NCBI RefSeq assembly: GCF_036039175.1
Contig: NZ_JAYXKP010000006.1
Location: 62,001 to 126,000, forward strand
Length of the DNA: 64,000 nucleotides
Direction of reading: 5' to 3'
Source: Marinilactibacillus sp036039175
GTDB lineage: Bacteria; Bacillota; Bacilli; Lactobacillales; Carnobacteriaceae_A
Shown: one piece after another, positions 16,829 through 25,964 of the stretch
Numbering within the stretch: position 1 is the stretch's first letter
Layout of the letters: each line of letters opens with the position of its first letter
Program-made: the position numbers and the translations under genes
The notes under the pieces: generated by a model
Database searches by the model: none
Told to the model about the DNA's origin: nothing
The model's input: the letters and a program-made list of their open reading frames with translations, nothing else

Positions 16829-18508
16829 TTATTTACCTTCGATGTAAGCCCATTTGTATGAGTATTCTGCACCTGTTAGGTGGTGAACTAGATCTTGAAC
16901 ATAATCTTTTTCAAGAACTGCATACGCACGTTGATAAATTGGTGCGATACCAGCAGAGTCCAGTAAAATTTGTTCAGCTTCTAGCATAGCTTCCCAACGA
17001 CCTTCTAAATCACTTGCATCGTTTTGTGCTCTTTCAATTAAAGCGTCGTATTCAGGGTTGCTGAATCCAGATTTGTTGTTTCCATTTTCTGTTTCAAACA
17101 ATTCCAAGAAGTTGATTGGATCAGCATAATCTGCTCCCCATCCAGCTAGTTGAATATCGTAATCTTGTTTTGAGTTAGCATCCAGACGAACTTTGAATGG
17201 TACGTTTCTCAAGTTGATTGTTAAGTTTGGTAAGTTTGATTGTAATTGTGATTGCATGAATTCTAATGAACGTTTAGAGTTTTCAGTGTCATCTCCAAGC
17301 ATTTCAAGTGTTAATGAATCTACACCTAATTCATCAAGACCTGTTTCAAAGTACTCAACAGCTTGTTCTGCGTCGAAAGAAAGCAAGTCTCCATTTTCAG
17401 CACGGAAATCTTCGTTAGAAGCTGGTCCAACTGCTAATTCAGCAGGCACTAAACCATTTGCTGGAAGAGAACCATTTTGTAAAACTGTATCAGAGAAGCT
17501 TTGTTTGTCGAACGCCATTGCAATAGCTTTACGAATGTTTTCATTTGCTAATGGTGTTTCTTCTCCATTACGTTCTTGGTTGAACTTGAAGTAGAATACT
17601 GAAGAAGTCGCTTGTGATAATAAATCAGGAGCGCCTTGTTTTGTTTGAACATACTCTCCAGTTAGGATCATACGATCTGCTTCTCCGGCATTATATAAGT
17701 TCAATGCTGTTGAAGTTTCTTTAACTGCATCTACGTCGATACGGTCAAGTTTTACAACATCTGCATCCCAATAATCTTCATTTTTCTCTAATGACCAGCT
17801 AAGTCCAGCGCCATCCCAATCTGTTAATTCAAATGGTCCGTTATAAAGGATTGTATCACTGTTCGTTGCGTAGTCACTTCCTTGTTCAGTTACATATTCT
17901 TCGTTAAGTGGGAAGAACATCGAAAGTGTTAATAGATCTTTAAAGTAAGGAACTGGTTTTGCTAGTTCAACTACCAAAGTCGTTTCATCTTCAGCAGTAA
18001 CTCCAAGTTCTGAAGGATCCATTTCACCAGTAAGGATTTCTGAAGCGTTTGTTACAATTCCATCGATCATGTAAGCATATTCTGCTGCTGTTTCAGGATT
18101 TGCTAGACGTTGCCAAGCATAGACAAAGTCACTTGCTGTAACGGGTTCACCGTTTGACCATTGTGCGTCTTCTCTAATTTTAAAAGTATATGTTAAGCCA
18201 TCTTCGCTTACAGTTGGCTCTTCTGCTGCCATACCTAATTGTAGGTCGTTTTCAGGTCCTTGACGATAAAGGCCTTCGTTTACGTTGTTCAATACGTTAT
18301 TACTTACGGAGTCTGTAGAAGTAGTAGAATCCATTGAAGGGATTTCAGCTGTTTCAATCAAGTGTAGGACTTGCTCATCGTTTGATCCTTCTGATCCTTC
18401 TGAACTTGATTCTCCAGTAGAATCGCTTCCACCATTACCACAAGCTGCTAATAGTAAAGCACTTGTTAATGTTAACCCTAGAGTACGTGCTAGTTTACTG
18501 TTCTTCAT
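16829..18508 (-). CDS. oppA: Oligopeptide-binding lipoprotein OppA
   Basis: 559 residues, extracellular substrate-binding protein of the Opp importer, family 5 solute-binding proteins. The lipoprotein signal ends in LLLAAC (Cys at about 22), followed by a Ser/Gly/Glu-rich linker. The YTFKIREDAQWSNGEPVTASDFVYAWQRL region is characteristic and is split over about residues 108-135. A GGGAGGAAACAAC ribosome site precedes the ATG. It is transcribed separately from oppBCDF, which lets the binding protein be made in excess. Confidence 0.94.
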   Translation of the reverse strand: MKNSKLARTLGLTLTSALLLAACGNGGSDSTGESSSEGSEGSNDEQVLHLIETAEIPSMDSTTSTDSVSNNVLNNVNEGLYRQGPENDLQLGMAAEEPTVSEDGLTYTFKIREDAQWSNGEPVTASDFVYAWQRLANPETAAEYAYMIDGIVTNASEILTGEMDPSELGVTAEDETTLVVELAKPVPYFKDLLTLSMFFPLNEEYVTEQGSDYATNSDTILYNGPFELTDWDGAGLSWSLEKNEDYWDADVVKLDRIDVDAVKETSTALNLYNAGEADRMILTGEYVQTKQGAPDLLSQATSSVFYFKFNQERNGEETPLANENIRKAIAMAFDKQSFSDTVLQNGSLPANGLVPAELAVGPASNEDFRAENGDLLSFDAEQAVEYFETGLDELGVDSLTLEMLGDDTENSKRSLEFMQSQLQSNLPNLTINLRNVPFKVRLDANSKQDYDIQLAGWGADYADPINFLELFETENGNNKSGFSNPEYDALIERAQNDASDLEGRWEAMLEAEQILLDSAGIAPIYQRAYAVLEKDYVQDLVHHLTGAEYSYKWAYIEGK

Positions 18509-18812
18509 CTGTTGTTTCCTCCCAAAATATATAACTGATTTGTATAATAAATTATAATTTAGATTACTTGGAATACTTTATCAGCTTTCTATCATAATTA
18601 CAACAGGTTATTTTAATTTTTACATTTTTTTCTCACTATTTTGATATTTTTAAGAAAGTGTTCATTTTTTGTTCGTTTAACTCGACTTCATTTCTTCATT
18701 CCTTTCAAACGCCCTACATTACATGTTATAATAAAAACGTGTGATAGAACGCTGTTTTGCTTATCTAATAGCGGTTCTATCTGTAATGAGCAACTATATA
18801 AGGAGAGATTAG
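18509..18812. other. Divergent control region of oppA and kbl, with a leader hairpin
   Basis: TATAAT at 18727-18732 is the likely kbl -10. Between it and the kbl ribosome site is a stem of GATAGAACGCT (18743-18753) with AGCGGTTCTATC (18770-18781), one bulged base, no T-run. On the oppA side, TTGTAA, 17 bases and TAAAGT on the minus strand form a weak promoter candidate. Confidence 0.45.
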
Positions 18813-20003
18813 ATGACCAGTAAAACGTTGAACCAATATTTGGAAAGTAATCTAAACGAATTGAAAGAAATGGGCTTATATAATGAAATCGATACGCTAG
18901 AAGGTCCAAATGGAGCAGAAATCACGGTCAGAGGAAAACAACTGATCAATATGTCTTCAAACAATTACCTCGGGTTTTCTAATGATGAACGATTGAAAGC
19001 AAAAGCGAACGCCGCTACTGATAAATACGGTGTAGGTGCGGGTGCGGTTCGTTCCATTAATGGGACACAAAGTATTCATGATGAACTTGAAGCTAAAATC
19101 GCTGACTTCAAACAGACCGAAGCAGCTGTTGCTTTCCAGTCAGGTTTCAACTGTAACATGGGCGCTATTTCAGCTGTCATGAACAAAAAAGATGCCATTT
19201 TATCTGATGAATTAAACCATGCTTCTATTATTGACGGTTGTCGTTTGTCTGGTGCTAAAGTTATTCGAGTGAAACATCAGGATATGGAAGATCTGCGCGC
19301 TAAAGCAAAAGAAGCTACTGAAAGTGGACACTATGAAAAAGTCATGTATATTACGGACGGTGTCTTCTCAATGGACGGAGACGTAGCCAACTTACCGGAT
19401 ATTGTTAAAATCGCTGAAGAATTTGATTTAATCACTTATGTAGATGACGCTCACGGTTCAGGTGTTATGGGTAAAGGTGCCGGAACAGTTAAGCATTTCG
19501 GCTTACAAGACAAGATCGACTTCCAGATGGGGACACTTTCTAAAGCTGTTGGTGTTGTTGGTGGTTATGTAGCAGGAACTCAGAACTTAATCGACTGGTT
19601 AAAAGTACGTGCCCGTCCGTTTTTATTCTCTACTTCTTTAACACCAGGTGCTGCAGCTGCTTGTATTGAAGCCATTGATATCATGTCTGCTTCAACAAAA
19701 GAACACGACCGCCTGTGGGAAAATGGTCGTTACCTGAAAGCTGGACTAGATGCGTTAGGCTTCAACATTGGAAATTCTGAAACACCGATTACCCCTTGCA
19801 TTATCGGTGATGAAAAACTGACTCAAACATTTTCAAAACGTTTAACAGAAGAAGGCGTTTATGCTAAATCTATTGTCTTCCCTACTGTTCCAAGAGGTAC
19901 TGGACGTGTTAGAAACATGCCTAGCGCGGCACATACTAAAGAACAGTTAGATAAGGTTCTTTCGATTTATGAAAAAGTCGGAAACGAATTGAACGTTATA
20001 TAA
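18813..20003 (+). CDS. kbl: Glycine C-acetyltransferase (2-amino-3-ketobutyrate CoA ligase)
   Basis: 396 residues, PLP-dependent alpha-oxoamine synthase family. It splits 2-amino-3-ketobutyrate with CoA into glycine and acetyl-CoA, the second step of threonine breakdown. It shows NMSSNNYLGFS, GVGAGAVRSINGT, DDAHGSGVMG and TLSKAVGVVGGY, where the lysine binds PLP. AGGAGAG precedes the ATG. The partner threonine dehydrogenase follows at once. Confidence 0.93.
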   Translation: MTSKTLNQYLESNLNELKEMGLYNEIDTLEGPNGAEITVRGKQLINMSSNNYLGFSNDERLKAKANAATDKYGVGAGAVRSINGTQSIHDELEAKIADFKQTEAAVAFQSGFNCNMGAISAVMNKKDAILSDELNHASIIDGCRLSGAKVIRVKHQDMEDLRAKAKEATESGHYEKVMYITDGVFSMDGDVANLPDIVKIAEEFDLITYVDDAHGSGVMGKGAGTVKHFGLQDKIDFQMGTLSKAVGVVGGYVAGTQNLIDWLKVRARPFLFSTSLTPGAAAACIEAIDIMSASTKEHDRLWENGRYLKAGLDALGFNIGNSETPITPCIIGDEKLTQTFSKRLTEEGVYAKSIVFPTVPRGTGRVRNMPSAAHTKEQLDKVLSIYEKVGNELNVI

Positions 20004-20012
20004 AACCTTTAT

Positions 20013-20085
20013 AAAAAAGCAGTTAACTAGACTGAGTTCCTATCAAGAGTATTTGAGCGTATAACTCAGTCAACTGCTTTTTCTT
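20013..20085 (+). terminator. Terminator hairpin between kbl and tdh
   Basis: GCAGTT (20019-20024) with AACTGC (20072-20077), and ACTGAGTT (20031-20038) with AACTCAGT (20063-20070), then a T-rich run. Only about 45 bases remain before the tdh start. Confidence 0.7.
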
Positions 20086-20129
20086 TTGGAATAAACGATA
20101 TGATTGAATCATTACTGGAGGAAAGAAAC

Positions 20130-21083
20130 TTGAAAACCATCTTAATTACTGGCGCACTGGGACAGATTGGAACTGCTCTAACAGCACGCTTGAGAGAAAA
20201 ATTTGGAGTAGATCACGTTATCGCAACAGATATTCAAAGACCAGAAAACTCTACTGTTGTCGAAAATGGTATTTTTGAATATCTAGATGTGACGGATCAA
20301 TTAGCTGTAGAGCAATTAGTCGAAAAATATCAAATTGATACAATCATCCATCTAGCAGCTTTGCTATCTGCTGTAGCGGAAGAAAAGCCTCAGTTAGCTT
20401 GGGAATTGAATATGGGCGGATTAATGAATGCACTAGAAGTGGCGCGTATTCATGATTTGAAATTCTTCACACCTAGCTCCATCGGTGCTTTTGGTCCTCA
20501 AACACCTAAAGTACAAACACCGCAGGTAACCTTACAACGTCCAACGACAATGTATGGCGTAACAAAAGTAAGTGGAGAATTGCTTTGTGATTACTATTTC
20601 CAAAAATTTGGAGTAGATACAAGAAGCGTCCGTTTCCCAGGGCTCATTTCTTACGAAGCCCTTCCTGGTGGCGGAACGACTGATTATGCAGTAGATATCT
20701 ACTATGAGGCACTCAAAAAACAAGCTTATACTTCTTTTATCGACAAAGGGACTTATATGGATATGATGTACATGCCGGATGCTGTAGACGCCATTATTCG
20801 TTTAATGGAAGCACCCTCAGAGAATCTTATTCATCGTAACGCATTCAATGTCAGTGCAATGAGTGTGCGTCCAGAAGACTTTGAAAAAGCGATTCAAGCT
20901 CATATACCCGAATTCTCTTTGGACTTTGAAGTTGATCCCATTCGTCAGGCAATTGCTGAGTCATGGCCGAATTCAATCGATACGATTCAAGCTCGTAAAG
21001 AATGGGATTTCAGCCCTGAATATACGCTTGAAAAAATGACAGCAGATATGCTAGAAAAATTAAAAGAAAAATCACTATCTTAA
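20130..21083 (+). CDS. tdh: L-threonine 3-dehydrogenase, short-chain epimerase type
   Basis: 317 residues. NAD-dependent enzyme of the extended SDR (UDP-galactose-epimerase-like) class that oxidises threonine to 2-amino-3-ketobutyrate, the substrate of Kbl. The Rossmann motif is ITGALGQIG near the N-terminus; the YGVTK catalytic motif (Tyr and Lys) lies near 145. The TTG at 20130 has GGAGG 8 nt upstream; the in-frame ATG at 20100 has no ribosome site, so TTG is chosen. Confidence 0.9.
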   Translation: MKTILITGALGQIGTALTARLREKFGVDHVIATDIQRPENSTVVENGIFEYLDVTDQLAVEQLVEKYQIDTIIHLAALLSAVAEEKPQLAWELNMGGLMNALEVARIHDLKFFTPSSIGAFGPQTPKVQTPQVTLQRPTTMYGVTKVSGELLCDYYFQKFGVDTRSVRFPGLISYEALPGGGTTDYAVDIYYEALKKQAYTSFIDKGTYMDMMYMPDAVDAIIRLMEAPSENLIHRNAFNVSAMSVRPEDFEKAIQAHIPEFSLDFEVDPIRQAIAESWPNSIDTIQARKEWDFSPEYTLEKMTADMLEKLKEKSLS

Positions 21084-21096
21084 CTTTTCCACTCTA

Positions 21097-21141
21097 AAAA
21101 ACGATCAGATTCTACTATCCAAGTAGAATCTGATCGTTTTA
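21097..21141. terminator. Bidirectional terminator between tdh and rpiA
   Basis: A perfect 19-bp stem (21098-21116 with 21122-21140) with A- and T-rich ends; it serves both converging genes. Confidence 0.88.
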
Positions 21142-21144
21142 ATG

Positions 21145-21825
21145 TTATCCTCTGTCTACTTGCTCTACAACCGCACCTTCTTGCGTCCCTACGATAATCG
21201 TGTCCACGCAGTTCAAGAAAAGCCCATGCTCAACTACACCAGTTAAAGAATCCAGCCAAGTCGCTAGCGATTCAGGTTCTTTAATGATTCCCATATGAAG
21301 ATCAATAATCAAGTTCCCTGAATCCGTAACTAATTTTTCGCCTTCTTCATCTAATCTCCATGAAGGTTTGTATCCTTTTTGATCAAACTTTTTGAACAAT
21401 TGTCCTGATCCGAAATGAACCACTTCTACTGGTAATGGAAAAGCACCAAGCTCTTCTACTAGTTTACTTTCATCTACGATCCAGATATTTTTATCAGAAA
21501 GGTTGGCAACTGTTTTTTCAAATAAGTGAGCAGCTCCGCCACCTTTAATTCCTTGATACGTATTAGAGATTTCATCTGCTCCATCAATGGTTACATCAAT
21601 TTTATCCACATCATCTATACTCTTTAATGGAATATTCAATTCAGTTGCTTGCGCTGTTGTCCGAATAGATGTGGTTACACCAACAATGTTCAAGCCTTCT
21701 TCATTCACTCTTTTACCAAGGGCTTCTACCATGTAGTAAGCAGTTGACCCTGTCCCAAGTCCTACTGTCATGCCGTCTTCAATAAACTCTGCTGCTTTAT
21801 ACCCTACTAACTTTTTAAGATTCAT
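21145..21825 (-). CDS. rpiA: Ribose-5-phosphate isomerase A
   Basis: 226 residues. It interconverts ribose 5-phosphate and ribulose 5-phosphate in the pentose phosphate pathway. Signatures: GLGTGSTAYYMVEALG near 20-35, the DGADEI motif, and KGGGAAHLFEK. The ATG ending at 21825 has GGAAGG 9 nt upstream; the ATG two codons earlier is too close to that site. Single-gene unit. Confidence 0.94.
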   Translation of the reverse strand: MNLKKLVGYKAAEFIEDGMTVGLGTGSTAYYMVEALGKRVNEEGLNIVGVTTSIRTTAQATELNIPLKSIDDVDKIDVTIDGADEISNTYQGIKGGGAAHLFEKTVANLSDKNIWIVDESKLVEELGAFPLPVEVVHFGSGQLFKKFDQKGYKPSWRLDEEGEKLVTDSGNLIIDLHMGIIKEPESLATWLDSLTGVVEHGLFLNCVDTIIVGTQEGAVVEQVDRG

Positions 21826-21886
21826 ACCCATTTCCCTTCCAAATAAAGTTTATGTACCGCTATCATTTTCAACTGTATTGTAACAT

Positions 21887-21910
21887 AAAAAAGAGCTGCA
21901 TCAGCAGCTC
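21887..21910 (-). terminator. Terminator of potABCD
   Basis: GAGCTGC (21893-21899) pairs with GCAGCTC (21904-21910), loop ATCA; six T residues follow on the minus strand. Confidence 0.85.
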
Positions 21911-21917
21911 CTTTTTC

Positions 21918-22988
21918 TTATCTAAGCATTTTAAATTCTAGAAACAAATCATTATATTTCTCAATGTATTCAGGTCCAAGGTCTTCGTACACTTCTAATT
22001 TTCCAACAGTTTCAGCAGACGGATAGAATTGCTCGTCTTCCGTTGTTTCTTCCGGAAGCAAGTCCATGGCTGCTTTATTTGGAGTACTGTACCCAATATA
22101 ATCAGCGTTCTGAGCAGCCACTTCTGGCTGCAGCATGAAATTGATAAAAGCATAAGCCGCTTCTGTATTTTGAGCTGTTTTAGGAATGACCATATTATCA
22201 AACCATAAGTTGGATCCTTCTTCAGGTAGAATGTAATGTAGAGATTCATTCTCCCACATCATATCAGCCGCTTCTCCAGAAAATGTCACCGCAACGGGCG
22301 CTTCTTCTTGAATCATATACATCTTGATCTCATCCGCTACTAATGCCTTAGCATTGGGTGCCAGACCACGAAGTAATTCAAAGGCTTCATTCAATTCTTC
22401 ATCGTTTTTCGAGTTCAATGAATAACCTTGAGTCTGCAAGCCAATTCCGATAACTTCTCGAGCCCCATCAATAAATAAAATACTTTCTTTAAATTCAGGA
22501 TTCCATAGGTCACCCCAAGAAGTAATATCTTCTTCATTCACCATCTGATCATTGTAAACAATTCCCAAGGTTCCCCAGAAATAAGGGATCGAATACTGAT
22601 TATCAGGATCGAATGGCTGATCGAGAAACTCTGAATCAATATTGTCTAAACCAGTAATTTTGGAATGGTCCATTGGTAAAACAAGATCTTCTTCAATCAT
22701 TCTTTCAATCATATATTCACTTGGAATCGTCAGGTCATATGCTGTTCCGCCTTGCTGAACTTTTGTATACATGGACTCATTGGAGTCAAAGGTTTCATAA
22801 ACAACTCGGTATCCCGATTCTTCTTCAAACTGTTCAAGCAATTCTGGATCGATATAATCTCCCCAGTTAAAGATATTCAGCGTATCTGTTCCGCTTGCAC
22901 CTTGGGAATGTTCTATGAAAAAGCTACCCAAATAGAGTACACCCGATATCCCTAATACAGCAAAAGCTAATTGAATTAACTGCTTCAT
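21918..22988 (-). CDS. potD: Spermidine/putrescine-binding protein PotD
   Basis: 356 residues, extracellular polyamine-binding protein, family 1 solute-binding type. After an N-terminal hydrophobic segment (about 5-25) it has LNIFNWGDYIDPELLEQFE, and later YEDLGPEYIEKYNDLFLEFKM at the C-terminus, both PotD features. The hydrophobic segment has no lipobox cysteine, so anchoring may be by an uncleaved signal. The ATG overlaps the potC stop by one base (TAATG). Last gene of potABCD. Confidence 0.9.
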   Translation of the reverse strand: MKQLIQLAFAVLGISGVLYLGSFFIEHSQGASGTDTLNIFNWGDYIDPELLEQFEEESGYRVVYETFDSNESMYTKVQQGGTAYDLTIPSEYMIERMIEEDLVLPMDHSKITGLDNIDSEFLDQPFDPDNQYSIPYFWGTLGIVYNDQMVNEEDITSWGDLWNPEFKESILFIDGAREVIGIGLQTQGYSLNSKNDEELNEAFELLRGLAPNAKALVADEIKMYMIQEEAPVAVTFSGEAADMMWENESLHYILPEEGSNLWFDNMVIPKTAQNTEAAYAFINFMLQPEVAAQNADYIGYSTPNKAAMDLLPEETTEDEQFYPSAETVGKLEVYEDLGPEYIEKYNDLFLEFKMLR

Positions 22989-23827
22989 TAAGGTGTCACC
23001 GCCTTCTGATGATTCGTTGGATCCACATCTGTTAGTTTCCGTTTACGGTTACGTTGTTGCTGTTGAACAAAGTAATAGCCACTGACTAGTCCCAGAGCAA
23101 CAATGAATAAAATCGTACTCAATGCATTGATTTCCAGACTGATTCCTTGTCGCGCTCTGGAATAAATTTCAACAGACAAGGTTGCAAAGCCGTTTCCGGT
23201 TACGAAAAAGGTAACAGCGAAATCGTCGATGGAATAGGTGAAAGCCATAAAATATCCAGCAAGTATGCCTGGTTTGATACTCGGAATAATGACACTTTTC
23301 AGCACTTGCCAGTTGTTTGCTCCTAAATCTTTTGCTGCAGTAATCATATTCGTATTCATTTCCTGCAGTTTAGGTAAGACCATTAAAACAACGATTGGAA
23401 TACTGAATGCGATATGTGAAAACAAGACAGAATAAAACCCTAAGCGAAAACCAGCCATCGTAAATAAGAGCAAGAAACTTGCGCCAATAATAACATCTGG
23501 TGACACAAGTAGAACGTTATTCAGACCAAGTATGGTTGATTGTGTTCTCCTTTGCCTAACAAAAAAGATTCCAATCGCTCCCAAAGTACCGATAACAGTT
23601 GCTAGCAAGGAAGAGACCAAAGCGACTCTGAACGTATCTAGCGCAATACGAATTAGTCTCGTATCTCCTGCTAATGCTTCGTAATGTTCCGTTGTAAATC
23701 CCGTAAATTCATTCATCGTTCCCGCTTGATTGAAAGAATAAAAAATCAGATATAAAATCGGAACATATAACAAGACAAAGATAAAAATCAGATATAGATT
23801 TGCCCAACTAAATTTAGATTTAATCAC
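22988..23827 (-). CDS. potC: Spermidine/putrescine permease PotC
   Basis: 279 residues, six membrane spans, channel subunit of the polyamine importer. The EAA loop reads AAKDLGANNWQVLKSVIIPSIKPG. The start is GTG, overlapping potB by four bases (GTGA), which points to coupled translation. Confidence 0.92.
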   Translation of the reverse strand: MIKSKFSWANLYLIFIFVLLYVPILYLIFYSFNQAGTMNEFTGFTTEHYEALAGDTRLIRIALDTFRVALVSSLLATVIGTLGAIGIFFVRQRRTQSTILGLNNVLLVSPDVIIGASFLLLFTMAGFRLGFYSVLFSHIAFSIPIVVLMVLPKLQEMNTNMITAAKDLGANNWQVLKSVIIPSIKPGILAGYFMAFTYSIDDFAVTFFVTGNGFATLSVEIYSRARQGISLEINALSTILFIVALGLVSGYYFVQQQQRNRKRKLTDVDPTNHQKAVTP

Positions 23828-24636
23828 AATTTGCGGACTCCTTTCTTACGTCCTGAAGTTAGAACCATCGTTAGAATCATCAATACAATTAAAACGATCC
23901 CAATGGTTGAGCCCATCCCCCAGTTTTGTGTCACTAAGAAGTGCTGTTCAATTGCTGTACCCAAAGTAATCACTCGGTTTCCACCAATCAATCTAGTCAG
24001 CATAAACAAGGATAGTGACGGGATAAAGACGACTTGTATGCCACTTCGAACACCTGACAAGGACAATGGGAAAATAACATTTTTAAAGGTTTCCCAAGTG
24101 TTTGCCCCAAGATCTCTACTTGCATGAATCACAGAAGGATGTATTTCTTCAATCGCATTGTAGATGGGTAGTAGCATAAAAGGGATCTCAATATAGGTAG
24201 CCACTAAAAGAAAACTAGCATTCGTAAACAAAAGCTGTTGACGTCCTACCCCTATCCAATCAAAGAACGAATTTACACTTCCTTGTTGACTCAGTAAGCC
24301 AATAAAAGCATAGGCCTTTAATAGCACATTGATCCAAGTCGGTAAAATTAATAAGAGCATCCACAAGTCTTTTCGTCTTGTTTGTGTTAAAAAGTAAGCT
24401 GTTGGATAACTAATACAAAGTGTAATTAAGGTAATAATAAATGCATAAAGAAAAGATTGTGCTGTCATTTTAAGATAGGTTGTTGAAGTAAAGTAAGTGA
24501 CAAAATTAGATATCGTAAAGGTTCCATTCAAACCAATAAATGATTGGTAAATGAGTAGGCCGATTGGAATAAATACAAACAATCCTATCCAGATAAAATA
24601 AGGAAAAAAGAGCCATTTATTCTGTTTAGAGGTCAT
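23824..24636 (-). CDS. potB: Spermidine/putrescine permease PotB
   Basis: 270 residues, six membrane spans, partner of PotC. The EAA loop reads ASRDLGANTWETFKNVIFPLSLSG. The ATG lies inside the end of potA (11-base overlap) with a GGAG site 7 nt upstream. Confidence 0.92.
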   Translation of the reverse strand: MTSKQNKWLFFPYFIWIGLFVFIPIGLLIYQSFIGLNGTFTISNFVTYFTSTTYLKMTAQSFLYAFIITLITLCISYPTAYFLTQTRRKDLWMLLLILPTWINVLLKAYAFIGLLSQQGSVNSFFDWIGVGRQQLLFTNASFLLVATYIEIPFMLLPIYNAIEEIHPSVIHASRDLGANTWETFKNVIFPLSLSGVRSGIQVVFIPSLSLFMLTRLIGGNRVITLGTAIEQHFLVTQNWGMGSTIGIVLIVLMILTMVLTSGRKKGVRKL

Positions 24637-25780
24637 GATTCAGCTCCACTCCCTTTTCACTGTCGATTGCTTCTTGTACGCTCGTTCCATTATTTACAGC
24701 ATAATCAGCCAAACGTTGGTTGAACGCTTCTTCTGTCTCTCCTAATCTCATAATATGAATATCTCTAGGCTCAAACGCCAAGCCAACTTCGTCTCCGACC
24801 TCTGCTTTACGCGTCGTATGAACCATCCATTCGTTTCCTTCTGTATCTTCTCCAATGATTTCGTAGTGTACGCCTCTAAACAACTGGGACTGTACAATTA
24901 CTTTAAGGTTCCCAAGCGCCGGTCTTGTAACAACAAGGTCTTCTGGTCTAATTACGACTTCGATTTCTTCATTATCTGGCATCCCACCATCAACGCAATC
25001 AAAAACCTTACCAGCAAATTCTACTTTGTAGTCCTGGATCATCTTACCCCCAACAATGTTACTCTCCCCAATAAAATCAGCTACATAATTATTCAGTGGT
25101 TCATCATAGATATCAATTGGCGTACCGCTTTGAACGATTTCGCCTTCTTTCATAACAAAGATTTTATCACTCATAGCCAACGCTTCTTCTTGGTCATGTG
25201 TTACGAAAATAAAGGTAATACCTAGCCGTTGCTGTAGTTCTCTTAATTCGTACTGCATCTCTGTTCTCAATTTTAAATCTAGAGCAGATAATGGTTCATC
25301 TAAAAGTAAAATCTCTGGTTCATTCACAAGCGCTCTAGCGATGGCTACACGCTGACGTTGTCCGCCTGACATTTCAGAAATTTCTCTAGTCTCAAACCCC
25401 GTCAGTCTAACAGATCTTAGTGCTTCCGTTACTTTTTCTTTTATCTGATTTTTAGGCATCTTTTTTATTTTTAATCCAAACGCTACATTGTCAAACACAT
25501 TCATATGAGGAAACAGAGCATAATCCTGAAAAACAGTGTTTACTTTACGTTTGTTTGGCGGTAATTCGTTCACTTTTTTACCATCCAATACAATCGAACC
25601 TGAAGTAGCTTGAGTGAAGCCGGCAATCAGATTCAAAATAGTGGATTTACCGCAGCCTGATGGACCCAATAGAGTATAAAATTTCCCTTTTTCTAAATCG
25701 AACGAAACACCTTTTAGTATCAAACTCTCATCATATTGTTTTTGAACGTCTTTAAACGAAATAATAGTCTTTTCCGTCAC
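24626..25780 (-). CDS. potA: Spermidine/putrescine ABC transporter ATPase PotA
   Basis: 384 residues. ATPase with Walker A LLGPSGCGKST, signature MSGGQRQRVAIARAL and Walker B ILLLDEPLSALD in the first 230 residues, then a C-terminal TOBE-type regulatory domain. The start is GTG with GGGGAG about 9 nt upstream. First gene of potABCD. Confidence 0.93.
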   Translation of the reverse strand: MTEKTIISFKDVQKQYDESLILKGVSFDLEKGKFYTLLGPSGCGKSTILNLIAGFTQATSGSIVLDGKKVNELPPNKRKVNTVFQDYALFPHMNVFDNVAFGLKIKKMPKNQIKEKVTEALRSVRLTGFETREISEMSGGQRQRVAIARALVNEPEILLLDEPLSALDLKLRTEMQYELRELQQRLGITFIFVTHDQEEALAMSDKIFVMKEGEIVQSGTPIDIYDEPLNNYVADFIGESNIVGGKMIQDYKVEFAGKVFDCVDGGMPDNEEIEVVIRPEDLVVTRPALGNLKVIVQSQLFRGVHYEIIGEDTEGNEWMVHTTRKAEVGDEVGLAFEPRDIHIMRLGETEEAFNQRLADYAVNNGTSVQEAIDSEKGVELNHDL

Positions 25781-25829
25781 AGTCTTACACTCCCCTTACA
25801 TCTTCTCTCAAATAAATTGAATCTTTTAT

Positions 25830-25857
25830 ATTATATCTTGCCCTATCTCAAAATCAA
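25830..25857 (-). promoter_or_regulatory. Promoter of potABCD
   Basis: On the minus strand TTGATT (25857-25852), 16-base spacer and a consensus TATAAT (25835-25830). Confidence 0.7.
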
Positions 25858-25901
25858 TCTCTCTTTCGGTTTCACAAGACTGATCTACTTCTTATTGGAT
25901 T

Positions 25902-25930
25902 AAAAACGACCGTTCAAAATGAACGATCGT
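25902..25930 (-). terminator. Terminator of the Gfo/Idh/MocA oxidoreductase gene
   Basis: ACGACCGTTCA (25906-25916) pairs with TGAACGATCGT (25920-25930); five T residues follow on the minus strand. Confidence 0.8.
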
Positions 25931-25964
25931 CTACCTTTCTATTCTGCAGTGCTTTTACGTCACC

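Noticed and set aside
24755..25225. 156-codon plus-strand frame inside potA
   Set aside because: Shadow of an intact ABC ATPase gene; no ribosome site and no recognisable domain.
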